A stretch of 64,000 nucleotides of DNA from Dactylosporangium siamense (GCF_016862795.1 NZ_BONQ01000129.1:62001-126000); one strand, 5' to 3'. Positions 49,928-58,443 are shown, numbered from the stretch's first letter. Notes: generated from the letters alone by a model not told the origin. A program made the numbers and translations.

Positions 49928-51091
49928 CTACATCTCGTCGTGCGCCGCGGCGTCCACCAGGCCCGCGAGCAGCGCCACCCGCTCCGGCACCGACCCCAGG
50001 TCGAGCCACTCGTCGCTGCTGTGGTCGTTGCCACCGACCGGGCCGAGCCCGTCCAGCACCGCGACCCCGGCCGCGGCGAACAGGTTCGCGTCCGCGCAAC
50101 CGCCCGTGGCGGCGTCGCGGACCTCGACACCGATCGCGGCCCCGACCTTGCCGGCCAGGTCCACCAGCCGCTGCGTCGCGGCGGAACGCTCCCACGGCGG
50201 CGTCGGCGCGTGCACCGCCAGCTCCACCGTCACACCGTCCACGAACGACCGGCGACTCAGCGCCTCGACGGCGGCGAGCGCCTCGTCGAACGCGCCGACC
50301 CGATCGGCGCGCAGGTCCACGACGAGCCGGGCCTGGTCGGCCACCACGTTGGCCCGCTGTCCCGCCTGCAGCACACCGACGTTCACCGTCACCGACGGCC
50401 ACCGCCCGTTGAGCTCCTGCAGCGCGATCGTCAGCCGGGCCGCGGCCAGGGCGGCGTTGGCGCCACGCTCCGGCTCGATCCCGGCGTGCGCGGCCCGACC
50501 GCGCAGCACCAGCTCGACATCGGCGACGCCCTTGCGGGCCGAGACCAGATCGCCGTTCTCCCGGGCACATTCCAGGCACAGCGCCACGTCCGCGTCGGCC
50601 GCGAGCCGGCCCAGCAGCGCCCGGCTGCCGATCGAGCCGATCTCCTCGTCCGGCGTCGCCACCAGGATCAGCTCACCGAACCCGGTCCGGCCGAGGTCCA
50701 GCAGCGTCTCCACCGCGCACAGCCCGGCCAGGACGCCGCCCTTGTCGTCGCAGACGCCCGGCCCGGTCGCCCGGGTGCCGTCGATCCGGAACGGCCGGGC
50801 CGCCGCCGTGCCCGCCGCGAAGACGGTGTCCAGGTGCCCCGCGAGCAGGATCCGGCGGGTACCGGCACCCCGGACCCGGGCGACGACCGCATCGCCGAGC
50901 GGGGTCACTGCGGCGTCGTGCACCGGCACGAGGTGCGTCGACAGGCCCGCGTCGGTGCACCAGGCCGCCACCTGCGTCGCCACCTCGCGCAGACCCGCCA
51001 GGTCACGGGAGCCCGAGTCGATGTTCACGAGCCGGCCGAGACGCTCCACATAGGACGGGTAGCGCGCCTCGGCGGCGTCGCGGATGCTCAC
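49928..51091 (-). CDS. M20 family zinc metallopeptidase
   Basis: A 387-residue cytosolic peptidase with no signal peptide. Metal and catalytic residues are in place: GHLDTV (H86, D88), GVCDDKGG (bridging D115), DEE (E149, E150), LECAREN (E174) and the late NDHSSDEW (His). It resembles glutamate carboxypeptidase/ArgE-type exopeptidases that free acidic or basic residues from small peptides. The GTG start overlaps the ABC ATPase stop (GTGA), making it the last gene of the importer operon. The likely job is to split the imported dipeptide, perhaps beta-aspartyl-arginine; this is inference. Confidence 0.87.
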   Translation of the reverse strand: MSIRDAAEARYPSYVERLGRLVNIDSGSRDLAGLREVATQVAAWCTDAGLSTHLVPVHDAAVTPLGDAVVARVRGAGTRRILLAGHLDTVFAAGTAAARPFRIDGTRATGPGVCDDKGGVLAGLCAVETLLDLGRTGFGELILVATPDEEIGSIGSRALLGRLAADADVALCLECARENGDLVSARKGVADVELVLRGRAAHAGIEPERGANAALAAARLTIALQELNGRWPSVTVNVGVLQAGQRANVVADQARLVVDLRADRVGAFDEALAAVEALSRRSFVDGVTVELAVHAPTPPWERSAATQRLVDLAGKVGAAIGVEVRDAATGGCADANLFAAAGVAVLDGLGPVGGNDHSSDEWLDLGSVPERVALLAGLVDAAAHDEM

Positions 51092-51924
51092 AGCACCTTC
51101 GACAGGAACGCGCGGGTGCGTTCGTGCCGGGGGTTGACGAGGACTTCGTCCGGGCTGCCGGACTCCACGACGCGGCCGCCGTCGAGGAACGCGACCGTGT
51201 CGGCGACCTCCCGGGCGAAGCCCATCTCGTGGGTGACCACCAGCATCGTCATGCCGTCGGCGGCGAGACCGCGCATGACCTCCAGGACGTCACCGACGAG
51301 CTCCGGGTCCAGCGCGGACGTCGGCTCGTCGAACAGCATGAGCTTCGGGCGCATCGCCAGGGCACGGGCGATCGCCACCCGCTGCTGCTGCCCGCCGGAC
51401 AGCTGCGCCGGAAACGCGGCGGCCTTGTCGGCCAGCCCGACCCGCTCCAGCAGGGCCAGGGCCCGCTCGCGGACCTCGCCGGCCGGCTCACGCAGCACCC
51501 GCAACGGCGCCTCGGTGATGTTCTGCAGCGCGGTCAGGTGCGGGAACAGGTTGAACCGCTGGAAGACCATGCCGATCTCGCGCCGCCGGGCCGCCACCTC
51601 ACGGGGGCGCAGCTCGAAGAGCCGGTCGCCGCGCTGCACGTAACCGACCAGGGCGCCGTCGACCCGCAGGCTGCCACCGTCGACCGTCTCCAGGTGGTTG
51701 ACGCAGCGCAGGAACGTGGACTTGCCGGAGCCGGACGGGCCGAGCAGGCAGCACACCTCACCCGGCGCGATGCGCAGGTCCACGCCGCACAGCACCTCGT
51801 GACCGCCGTACCGCTTCCGGACACCTTCGGCCGAGACCATCGGCACGCTCACGGCACCACCCTTCGGCACGTTCACCGCACCACCCTTCGGCTCGCTCAC
51901 CGCACCACCCTTCGGCTCGCTCAT
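51088..51924 (-). CDS. polar amino-acid ABC transporter ATP-binding protein
   Basis: A 278-residue ATPase of the GlnQ/HisP type: Walker [22 protein letters not shown]-loop, signature LSGGQQQR, Walker B LMLFDEP, H-loop VVTHEMGF. The annotated ATG at 51924 overlaps the permease stop (ATGA). The first 24 residues are three copies of an octapeptide, (M/V)SEPKGGA twice then VNVPKGGA, and each copy begins with a possible start codon. The conserved domain itself begins at [13 protein letters not shown], so translation might begin at any of several positions. Confidence 0.93.
   Translation of the reverse strand: MSEPKGGAVSEPKGGAVNVPKGGAVSVPMVSAEGVRKRYGGHEVLCGVDLRIAPGEVCCLLGPSGSGKSTFLRCVNHLETVDGGSLRVDGALVGYVQRGDRLFELRPREVAARRREIGMVFQRFNLFPHLTALQNITEAPLRVLREPAGEVRERALALLERVGLADKAAAFPAQLSGGQQQRVAIARALAMRPKLMLFDEPTSALDPELVGDVLEVMRGLAADGMTMLVVTHEMGFAREVADTVAFLDGGRVVESGSPDEVLVNPRHERTRAFLSKVL
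51853..51924 (-). repeat. 24-bp tandem repeat at the start of the ABC ATPase gene
   Basis: Three 24-bp units (51924-51901, 51900-51877, 51876-51853) plus a partial fourth each begin with ATG or GTG and contain the ribosome-site-like GAAGGGTGG. They are in frame and encode SEPKGGAV-type repeats. Confidence 0.9.
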
Positions 51925-52772
51925 CGCAGACCACCTCTCGGTGCGGCGAAGCCACGGCCGAACCGCCGCTCCACGAAGAACTGGGCCACCGACAGCACGC
52001 TGACCAGCGCCAGATACCACAGCGCCGCCACCACCAGCAGCGGGATCACCTTGTAGTTGTTGCCGTACACGCCCTGCACGACCGTCATGAGGTCGTGCCC
52101 GGCGATCACCGACACCAACGCGGTGGACTTGAGCATGGTGATGGTCTCGTTGCCCATCGGCGGGATGATGACCCGCATCGCCTGCGGCAGCACGATGCGG
52201 CGCATCGTCAACGCCGGGCTCATCCCGAGCGCGTGCGCCGCCTCGGTCTGCCCCCGGTCCACCGAGAGGATGCCGCCACGCACGATCTCCGCCGCGTACG
52301 CCATCTCGTTGAGCGACAACGCCAGGATCGCGGCCGTCGTGCCGGACACCACGACGCTCGTCGGCTGGTCGAACAGCGTCCCCACGAACGGCACCGACAG
52401 GGTGATCCGGGGGAACAACGCGCCGAGGAACCCCCAGAAGATGATCTGCACGAGCAGCGGCGTGCCGCGGAAGAACCAGATGAACGCCCAGGCGCCGCCG
52501 CGCAGCACCGGGTTCGCCGACAGCCGCAGCACGGCCAGCACGACCGCGCCGGCGGTGCCGAGCACCATCGCGACCGCGGTCAGCAGCAGCGTCACGCCGA
52601 CGCCGTGCAGCACGTAGTCCTTGAACAGGTATTGGCCGATCGTCGCCGGCTCGAGGTTGGGGCTGTCCAGCAGGGCCCTGAAGAACAGCACGGCGATGAC
52701 GACCAGCACGGCGGCGCCGGCCCATCGGCCGTAGTGACGCACCGGTACGGCACGCACACTGGTGGGATCCAT
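51921..52772 (-). CDS. polar amino-acid ABC transporter permease
   Basis: A 283-residue membrane permease of the His/Glu/Gln/Arg/opine type: five to six helices with the EAA loop [10 protein letters not shown]-like segment (here [24 protein letters not shown]). [13 protein letters not shown] is family typical. It is coupled by ATGA to the ATPase. The gap of 152 bp to the upstream binding-protein gene contains a long hairpin. Confidence 0.93.
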   Translation of the reverse strand: MDPTSVRAVPVRHYGRWAGAAVLVVIAVLFFRALLDSPNLEPATIGQYLFKDYVLHGVGVTLLLTAVAMVLGTAGAVVLAVLRLSANPVLRGGAWAFIWFFRGTPLLVQIIFWGFLGALFPRITLSVPFVGTLFDQPTSVVVSGTTAAILALSLNEMAYAAEIVRGGILSVDRGQTEAAHALGMSPALTMRRIVLPQAMRVIIPPMGNETITMLKSTALVSVIAGHDLMTVVQGVYGNNYKVIPLLVVAALWYLALVSVLSVAQFFVERRFGRGFAAPRGGLR

Positions 52773-52800
52773 GGCGGTGTTCCTTCGTCACTGAAGATGG

Positions 52801-52866
52801 CGCGATCGCCGGGTGCCGGCAGCGGTCCGCCCTCTCAAGCAGACGGTGCGGCACCCAGCGATCGCG
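52801..52866 (-). other. 18-bp intercistronic hairpin between binding protein and permease
   Basis: CGCGATCGCCGGGTGCCG and its complement CGGCACCCAGCGATCGCG pair at 17 of 18 positions with a 30-nt loop. Such hairpins often lower downstream expression or protect the upstream binding-protein mRNA. Three GCGATCAA repeats lie between it and the binding-protein stop (about 52898-52927). Confidence 0.7.
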
Positions 52867-52924
52867 GGTCTCGGGCCGGTCGCGCCGGCGGTCAGACGGC
52901 GATCAAGCAGCGATCAACCAGCGA

Positions 52925-53878
52925 TCAATCAATGGCCTTGTCGACGGTGATCTGCTTGAGCCCGATCGGCTGCTGCTTCCAGTGCTCCAGGATCTTTCCG
53001 TAGGTGCCGTCGTCGACGAGCGACTGCAGCGCCACCTGGTACGCCTCGGCGAGGTCCTTGCGCGACTTGAGGAACCCGAAACCGTTGGGGGAGGCGAGCC
53101 AGCCGTTCGGCGCGGCCGCGTCCTCGATCAGCTCCGCCTTGCCGGTCAGCGACGCCGCGGTCTCCACGAGGTTGACCTTGGTGGCGGCGACCGCGTCGAC
53201 GTTGCCGGCCAGCAGCGCCTGCACCGCCTGCGGGTTCTCCGGGTACTCCTGCACCGCGATCGCGCTGCCGCCGCAGCTGTCCTTGCTGTAGGCCGCCAGG
53301 TGCTTCGCCTGGTTGCTGGCCTTCTGCACCGCGACCTTCTTGCCGCACAGCTCCGCGACGGTCTTCACGCCACCGGGGTTGCCGGCCTTGACCAGGAACC
53401 CGGTGCCCGACGCCGAGTAGTCGACGAACGTGGCGACCTGCTGGCGCTCCTTCTTGTCGGTGATGCCGCCGGCGATCGCGTCGTACTTCGCCGCCTGCAG
53501 GCCCGGCACGAGACCGTCGAACGGCTGCTGGGAGAACTTCGCGGTGATGCCGAGCCGCGCCGAGGCCGCCGTGAACAGGTCGTAGTCCAGGCCCTTGAAC
53601 GCGTCGGTCTTGCCCTCGGCGATGAAGTCGATGAACGGCTGGTAGGGGGCGTTGGTAGCGACCGTCAGGCTGCCCTTGTCGCGGATGTCCTTGGGCAGCT
53701 TCGCGGCGACCTTGGCGTCGGTGCTCACGGTGCCGGCGCCCTCGACGGTCACGCTGACCGTCTTCGGCGTCGCCGAGGCGTCGCTGCCGCTGCCGGATGC
53801 ACCGTCGGATGCGCCGCAGCCGGCGGCCAGGGCCAGGACCGCCATCACCGCCGGAATTGCCAAAAGCCTGATGCGCAT
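52925..53878 (-). CDS. amino-acid ABC transporter substrate-binding lipoprotein
   Basis: A 317-residue binding lipoprotein. ATG 53878 gives a type II signal peptide with lipobox LAAGC (Cys about 21). A Ser/Gly/Asp linker follows, then an SBP_bac_3 domain (about 75-310; LTVATNAPYQPFIDF..., FDGLVPGLQAAKYDAIAGGITDKKER). Ligand-contact residues resemble polar or basic amino-acid binders, but specificity cannot be read reliably. It is the first gene of the importer operon. The dyad at 53912-53927 lies 34 bp upstream and shares its pattern with the S51 promoter. Confidence 0.92.
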   Translation of the reverse strand: MRIRLLAIPAVMAVLALAAGCGASDGASGSGSDASATPKTVSVTVEGAGTVSTDAKVAAKLPKDIRDKGSLTVATNAPYQPFIDFIAEGKTDAFKGLDYDLFTAASARLGITAKFSQQPFDGLVPGLQAAKYDAIAGGITDKKERQQVATFVDYSASGTGFLVKAGNPGGVKTVAELCGKKVAVQKASNQAKHLAAYSKDSCGGSAIAVQEYPENPQAVQALLAGNVDAVAATKVNLVETAASLTGKAELIEDAAAPNGWLASPNGFGFLKSRKDLAEAYQVALQSLVDDGTYGKILEHWKQQPIGLKQITVDKAID

Positions 53879-53911
53879 GTGCTCGTCCTCCCGAAGAGTG
53901 GTCTCCGAGAA

Positions 53912-53927
53912 TGTAACGCCTGTTACA
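53912..53927. promoter_or_regulatory. TGTAAC-N4-GTTACA operator of the importer operon
   Basis: TGTAAC-GCCT-GTTACA is a perfect 16-bp dyad, followed by GAAGTT and by another GTTACA half-site at 53939-53944. The near-identical element at 48532-48547 links the importer to the secreted S51 peptidases. Confidence 0.7.
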
Positions 53928-53990
53928 GAAGTTGTGAAGTTACAGTTTAGTGTACCGACCCGGGTCGCGGGGGCCACAACGTCTGAAACG

Positions 53991-54026
53991 CGCCTGCGGA
54001 GCCCTCGTTGGAGGGCTCCGCAGGCG
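53991..54026 (-). terminator. terminator of the secreted protease gene
   Basis: CGCCTGCGGAGCCCTC-GTTG-GAGGGCTCCGCAGGCG is a perfect 16-bp stem with a four-base loop, 6 bp after the protease stop on the minus strand. It isolates the importer operon promoter. Confidence 0.9.
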
Positions 54027-54032
54027 CCGGGC

Positions 54033-55172
54033 TTACGGGCAGGGGTTCTTCGGCCGCTTCCCGACGGTCAGGTTCACCCCTGAACCGGGCGACACGACGG
54101 TGCCCGGCGCCGGGGACTGCGCCATGACCAGGTTGATCAGCTCGCAGCTGTTGTCGACGGCCAACCCGACGCCGCCGACGTGCAGGCCGAGCGCCGCGAG
54201 GTCATCCTTCGCCTCCGTCACCGACTCGCCACGCAGGTCCGGCACCTTCACCGTGGCCGGGGCACCCTCGCACCAGATGCTCCACCAGCGGTTGCCGTCC
54301 TGCTTGGCACCAGGGAACGAGGTCGTGCCGTACAGCGCGTGCGGTGTGCCGGGCGAGCCGGTCGGGGAAAGGCAGGACCCCCAGCCGGGCACGATCGATG
54401 GGACCGTCTGGGCCAGCCAGGCCAGCTGTGCGTTGGCCAGCTCGGCGAACCCGGCCGCGTCGTCGCACTCGGTGCCGAAGAACGACACGTGGGCGAAGCT
54501 CGCGACGCCGACCTGCACCGGGTGGCCCCGGTCGACGACGAGCGGACCGCCGCTGTCGCCGTTGCAGACCGTGTGCGCGCTGGTGCCGGCACCGATCATC
54601 AGCGGCTCGTTCCAGTGATCGAAGCCCCACCACGGGTCGAACAGGTCGCTCATGTCGCTGTCGCTGCGCAGCGTCGTCTGGGCAAGCAGCAGCTGCGCGT
54701 TCGGCGCCCCGTCGGTGGACGTGACGCCTTTGCCCATGATCGTGGCCGGCGTGTTCGCGAAGTACGCGCCGGCGTCCCAGGGCGCACCGGCCTGGATCGG
54801 CGTGACCGTGCCGGTGGCACCCGGCGCCAGGTAGATCAGTGCGAGGTCGTGGCCGTCGCTGGTGTCGCCGTCGTAGAGCGGGTGCTCGGTGAAGCCGAAC
54901 GCGAGGTTGTCGCCGGCGCCGATCACCACGCGGGCTCCGGAGGAGCCGTGGACGCAGTGCGCGGCGGTGAGGATCACGTCGGCTGCGATCAGGGATCCGC
55001 CGCACTTCGCGGTGCCGTTGTCGTAGAACGCGGTGACCGCACCGAAGTAGGACGGGTAGGCGCCCGGGGCCGGCGGTGCACCGCCGATGACGGCGTATGA
55101 CGGTGCCGAGGTCGCCACCGCCGCGACCAGGCCGAGCGCGACGGCGCCCGAGACTTTCCAGAGGTTTTTCAT
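54033..55172 (-). CDS. secreted trypsin-like serine protease with PASTA domain
   Basis: A 379-residue exported S1 protease. The signal peptide (1-27) is followed directly by the mature-type N-terminus VIGG, so there is almost no propeptide. The triad is H72 in LTAAHC, D109 in GHDLALI and S207 in NGDSGGP. The C-terminal 65 residues form a PASTA domain (VKVPDLRGESVTEAKDDLAALGL ... PAPGTVVSPGSGVNLTVG), which may bind peptidoglycan. The region around 285-310 has a W/C-rich insert (NRWWSIWCEG). It is likely a free extracellular protease, with its own terminator. Confidence 0.92.
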   Translation of the reverse strand: MKNLWKVSGAVALGLVAAVATSAPSYAVIGGAPPAPGAYPSYFGAVTAFYDNGTAKCGGSLIAADVILTAAHCVHGSSGARVVIGAGDNLAFGFTEHPLYDGDTSDGHDLALIYLAPGATGTVTPIQAGAPWDAGAYFANTPATIMGKGVTSTDGAPNAQLLLAQTTLRSDSDMSDLFDPWWGFDHWNEPLMIGAGTSAHTVCNGDSGGPLVVDRGHPVQVGVASFAHVSFFGTECDDAAGFAELANAQLAWLAQTVPSIVPGWGSCLSPTGSPGTPHALYGTTSFPGAKQDGNRWWSIWCEGAPATVKVPDLRGESVTEAKDDLAALGLHVGGVGLAVDNSCELINLVMAQSPAPGTVVSPGSGVNLTVGKRPKNPCP

Positions 55173-55265
55173 GTCCTCGAGCGTCGGCGAACCGGCCCCG
55201 ATGGGCATCGGTGGATCTACCAAGGTTGTGGCCCGGCGATGCCGATCGGGCATCGGCAATGTTCC

Positions 55266-55607
55266 CTAGAAAACGGCGGGAGCGTAGAGCCGGACCGCGC
55301 CGCCGGCCAGGTTCGCCCGGAGCTCGGCGTCCGGCGAGCCGAGGATCTCGCCGGTGACGGTTGCCGTGGCGAGGATCGGCTCCATCAGGTCGGCGACGTG
55401 CTGCAGGTGCTCGATCAGCGCTTGTGAGTCGCGGTACCGCTCCAGCACGATGGCCTCGGACTCGTCGTCGTTGAGGTAGATCTCGTACTGCAGCGTACCG
55501 GTGTCCTTGGTCCGCACGATCTGCATGCATTGCGCGGACAGGCGCTTGAACTCCTCGACCCGGCCCGGGTGGAACGTGAAGCGGGCGATGCCCTGCAACT
55601 GCGTCAT
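55266..55607 (-). CDS. antibiotic biosynthesis monooxygenase (ABM) family protein
   Basis: A 113-residue ferredoxin-like dimeric fold: QGIARFTFHPGRVEEFKRLSA, TLQYEIYLNDDESEAIVLERY, then LIEHLQHVADLMEPIL. ATG 55607 has AAGGAG upstream. Family members are cofactor-free monooxygenases or heme/quinone handlers, and the role cannot be given from sequence. It lies 67 bp downstream of the MATE exporter gene on the same strand and could be in its transcript. Confidence 0.88.
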   Translation of the reverse strand: MTQLQGIARFTFHPGRVEEFKRLSAQCMQIVRTKDTGTLQYEIYLNDDESEAIVLERYRDSQALIEHLQHVADLMEPILATATVTGEILGSPDAELRANLAGGAVRLYAPAVF

Positions 55608-55674
55608 CTGGGTGCTCCTTCGTCGGTTGGTGTCCCTGGGACGGAGCCGGCTCCGCGTTCTCGACACGGCGGCC

Positions 55675-57105
55675 TCAGGCGAGCACTTCTTCGGCGCGTT
55701 CCGGGCTACCCTCGGCGAGGCCGCGGTCGATCGCGTGCCGGGACGCCAGCCACATCACGGCGCCGACGAGGAACACGATGCCCTCGGTGACGGTCAGCGC
55801 CCAGATGATGCCGGGCAGCCCGAACCACAGGTTGCCGAGGAACACGATCGGGATGAACAGCACGCCCTGCGACACCGACATCACCATCGCCGGCACCGAG
55901 CGTCCGGTCGCCTGGAACAGCGACGTGATCAGGCCCCGGAACCCGTTGACGATCATCGCGACGAGCTGCGCGGTGAGGATCGTGACGCCGATGGACAGGA
56001 CCGTGCGGTCCGCGACGAACGCGGCGAACACCTGCTCGCGGAACACGAACACGGTCGTGGAGAAGATCAGCACGATGCCGCCGACCGCGAGCGCGGAGCC
56101 GCGCAGTGCCGCCATGAGGCGGTTGCGGTCGCCTTTGCCGTAGGAGTACGCCAGCAGCGGCAGCACCCCGATCGTGACGCCCATGACCAGGAACTCCGGC
56201 ACCTGGGCGATGCGGACCGCGACGCCCATGGCGGCGAGGGGGCTGTCGCCGTAGGCGACCGCGAGGTTGTTGAGCACCAGGGACGTGACGATCAGGAACG
56301 CGGACTGGAGCAGCTCGCCGACGCCGACGCCGAAGACGGGCTTCAGCACGGCGGGGGAGAGCGTGAACCAGCGCGGTGCGAGGCTGACGTGCTCGCTGTT
56401 GCGCTGCAGCCAGGCGACGAAGTACGCGACGACGCCGAGGTTGGCCAGGCCCATCGCCAGCGCGGCGCCGGCGACGCCCCAGTGCAGCACGAGGATGAAC
56501 AGGACGTCGAAGACGACGTTGCCGACCGTGGACGCGATGAGCCCGATCATCACCTGGCGGGCGGCGCCTTCCGCCCGCACGATCTGTTCGAGGCAGAACG
56601 CGGCGGCGAGCACCGGGACGAAGGCGAGCATGACCGCGACGTAGGCGGTTGTCGGGGGTACGGCGGCGGCGTCCGCTCCGAGCGCCGTGACCAGGGGGTG
56701 CAGCAGGAGCAGTCCGGTGCCGCCGAACACGGTGCCGGCGATGACCGCGCCCCAGACGGCGAACGACGAGACGTGCTTGATCTCGCCGGCCTTCGCCGGG
56801 TCGTGTTCCGCCGCGCCGAGCAGCCGTGAGATGAGCGCGCCGCCGCCGACGCCGAACACCCCGCCGACGGCCATGACCAGGCCGAGGATCGGCGCCCCGA
56901 GGGTGATCGCGGCGAGGAGCGCCGGGTCGTGCAGCGAGCCGATGAAGCCCGCGTTGATGACGTTGTACACGGCGCCGACGATCATCGCGGCGGCCATCGG
57001 CACGCACAGGTGCACGAGGGCGCGGACGATGGGCGCGGCCGAGAGGTACCAGCGGTTGGTGCCGACGGCGTCCGTCTGCACCGGCGATTCGAGGCTTGTG
57101 GTCAT
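55675..57105 (-). CDS. MATE family multidrug/cation efflux transporter
   Basis: A 476-residue exporter with twelve predicted helices in two MatE halves (first half about 25-180, GGVFGVGGGALISRLLGA; second half about 250-420, QVPEFLVMGVTIGVLPLLAYSYG). It is closest to the NorM/DinF-type Na+ or H+ drug antiporters such as MepA. ATG 57105 follows a GGAAAGG ribosome site. The MarR gene is upstream on the same strand, with a palindromic repeat array between them, so MarR probably regulates export. Confidence 0.92.
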   Translation of the reverse strand: MTTSLESPVQTDAVGTNRWYLSAAPIVRALVHLCVPMAAAMIVGAVYNVINAGFIGSLHDPALLAAITLGAPILGLVMAVGGVFGVGGGALISRLLGAAEHDPAKAGEIKHVSSFAVWGAVIAGTVFGGTGLLLLHPLVTALGADAAAVPPTTAYVAVMLAFVPVLAAAFCLEQIVRAEGAARQVMIGLIASTVGNVVFDVLFILVLHWGVAGAALAMGLANLGVVAYFVAWLQRNSEHVSLAPRWFTLSPAVLKPVFGVGVGELLQSAFLIVTSLVLNNLAVAYGDSPLAAMGVAVRIAQVPEFLVMGVTIGVLPLLAYSYGKGDRNRLMAALRGSALAVGGIVLIFSTTVFVFREQVFAAFVADRTVLSIGVTILTAQLVAMIVNGFRGLITSLFQATGRSVPAMVMSVSQGVLFIPIVFLGNLWFGLPGIIWALTVTEGIVFLVGAVMWLASRHAIDRGLAEGSPERAEEVLA

Positions 57106-57125
57106 GACTGTTCCTTTCCAGGGCA

Positions 57126-57286
57126 GGTGGCATCGCGCGCCGGCGGTACGCCGGCACGGCTGTGGGGCGGGTGGCATCGCGCGCCGACGGGACGCCGGCA
57201 CGGCGGTGGGTGGCATCGGGTGCCGGCGGTCGCCGGCACGGCAGAGGGCAGGGTTCAGCGCGCGCCGGCGGCTCGCCGGTGCGGGA
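57126..57286. repeat. four-unit palindromic repeat array
   Basis: Four imperfect units of about 39-44 bp share GGTGGCATCGCGCGCCGGCG-like sequence, beginning at 57126, 57170, 57209 and near 57251. Each contains an internal GCCGGCG...CGCCGGC-type hairpin. The units sit between the MarR and MATE genes, where tandem hairpins could shape mRNA stability. Confidence 0.75.
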
Positions 57287-57301
57287 GGGGTCGGGCTGCG
57301 G

Positions 57302-57745
57302 TTACGACCGCGTCGGTTGCGGCAGCTCCGCGGTTATCTTGGAGAGCAGGGTGTGCAGCGTGTCCCGCTCGGCCTGGCTCAGTGGGGCGAGGATGGTCTC
57401 CTCCGTGGCGGCCATCGCGGTGTCGAACCCGGCGATCAGTTCGACGCCCGCCGGGGTCGCGTAGACGCGTTTGCTGCGATCGTCGCCGCTCTCGGTGCGG
57501 CGCTCGACGAGCTCGCGGCGTTCGAGGCCCTGCAGCAGGCTGGTGACGCTCGCCGCGCTGGTGCGGGTGATCTCCGCGATGTCCCGCTGGATCGCACCGG
57601 GGCGCTTCGCCAGGTAGCCGAGCACGAAGGCCTGCGGGTGGCTGAGCTCGCGGGCCCGGATCCAGTCCTCGCCGGCCTTCTGCTGCGCCCACCCGATCCA
57701 GCGGACCAGGTCCAGCGGGCTGGTGAACTTCGGCGCGTCGTCCAT
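57302..57745 (-). CDS. MarR family transcriptional regulator
   Basis: A 147-residue winged-helix repressor: AFVLGYLAKRPGAIQRDIAE, TRTSAASVTSLLQGLERRELVER, and the wing RTESGDDRSKRVYATPAG. It is the first gene of the MarR-MATE-ABM string. The start at 57745 lies 10-30 bp downstream of overlapping dyads (57756-57775), consistent with autorepression. The inducer is presumably a substrate of the MATE exporter. Confidence 0.93.
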   Translation of the reverse strand: MDDAPKFTSPLDLVRWIGWAQQKAGEDWIRARELSHPQAFVLGYLAKRPGAIQRDIAEITRTSAASVTSLLQGLERRELVERRTESGDDRSKRVYATPAGVELIAGFDTAMAATEETILAPLSQAERDTLHTLLSKITAELPQPTRS

Positions 57746-57755
57746 GGTTCAAAAG

Positions 57756-57775
57756 CTAACCGTTAGAACTCTAAC
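57756..57775. promoter_or_regulatory. MarR operator, overlapping dyads
   Basis: CTAAC-C-GTTAG (57756-57766) overlaps GTTAGA-AC-TCTAAC (57762-57775) directly upstream of the marR-like gene. The AT-rich repeated TTAG/CTAA halves are typical of MarR sites. Confidence 0.65.
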
Positions 57776-57810
57776 TGTCAACACTCGAACTGATCGGCGG
57801 CCCAGGACTG

Positions 57811-57953
57811 CGGGCGAGGCTGCCACTGCTGGCCTTCACGACGCTCTACGTCCTGGTGTACGCCGGCGAGCCGATCAAGTCGCGATCCCGGCCGCCTTCG
57901 GCCTGCTCGCCGTCCTCGGCCTGACCGGCATGGCCCGCTCGGACCCGTCGTGA
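57811..57953 (+). pseudogene. membrane protein relic
   Basis: Two hydrophobic pieces in different frames, RARLPLLAFTTLYVLVYAG then AIPAAFGLLAVLGLTGMA ending at a stop at 57953, look like parts of one membrane protein separated by a deletion near 57880. No start is seen. The parent family is not identified. Confidence 0.4.
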
Positions 57954-57966
57954 CCGCCGGCCGTCG

Positions 57967-58443
57967 TCACTGCCGCGCCAGCACCGCCCGGATTCGGGCC
58001 CCCAGCTCGGCGAACTGCTGCGGTGCGTACGGCAGGACGCCGTGCTCGGCCATGAGCGCGTGATACTGCTGCCGCTCGTACGGCACGCCCGGCGGCAACG
58101 GCGCGACGTGCCAGTGCACATGCGCGTTGCCCTGCATGCTGCCGAGCGACAGCAGGTAGGTGCGCTCCGGCTGGAGCACCTCACCGACGGCCCGGGCGAC
58201 CCGGTGCACCACGGCCTGCAGGCCCAGGTACTCCTCCGGCGTGAGATCCCGGACCACGTCCTCGACATGCCGGCGTGGCACAACAAGTGCGTAGCCCGGC
58301 AACGTCGGATACCGGCTGAGGAACGCCACATGGGCGCCGTCGTCGTGGAGCAGCTCGTGCTCGAACCCCGCCGCACCGTCGAGGAACGCGCAGATGAAGC
58401 ACGGTCCCGAGCGAACCTGCCGCTCGTACGCGACGAGGTTCAT
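57967..58443 (-). CDS. HIT (histidine triad) family hydrolase
   Basis: A 158-residue nucleotide-binding protein. It has FICAFLDG near the N-terminus and the triad NAHVHWHVAP (H-x-H-x-H). HIT proteins hydrolyse or transfer nucleotidyl groups from AMP-linked substrates such as Ap4A or AMP-lysine. The second Met (58443, MNLVAYERQ) is taken as start; 58470 is also possible. Between it and the MarR gene lies the membrane relic. It is divergent from the hypothetical gene at 58521. Confidence 0.88.
   Translation of the reverse strand: MNLVAYERQVRSGPCFICAFLDGAAGFEHELLHDDGAHVAFLSRYPTLPGYALVVPRRHVEDVVRDLTPEEYLGLQAVVHRVARAVGEVLQPERTYLLSLGSMQGNAHVHWHVAPLPPGVPYERQQYHALMAEHGVLPYAPQQFAELGARIRAVLARQ

Noticed and set aside
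55237-55255. CGATGCC/GGCATCG dyad after the ABM gene
   Set aside because: Short arms and no T-run; it may be a weak terminator or chance, so it was not listed as a feature.
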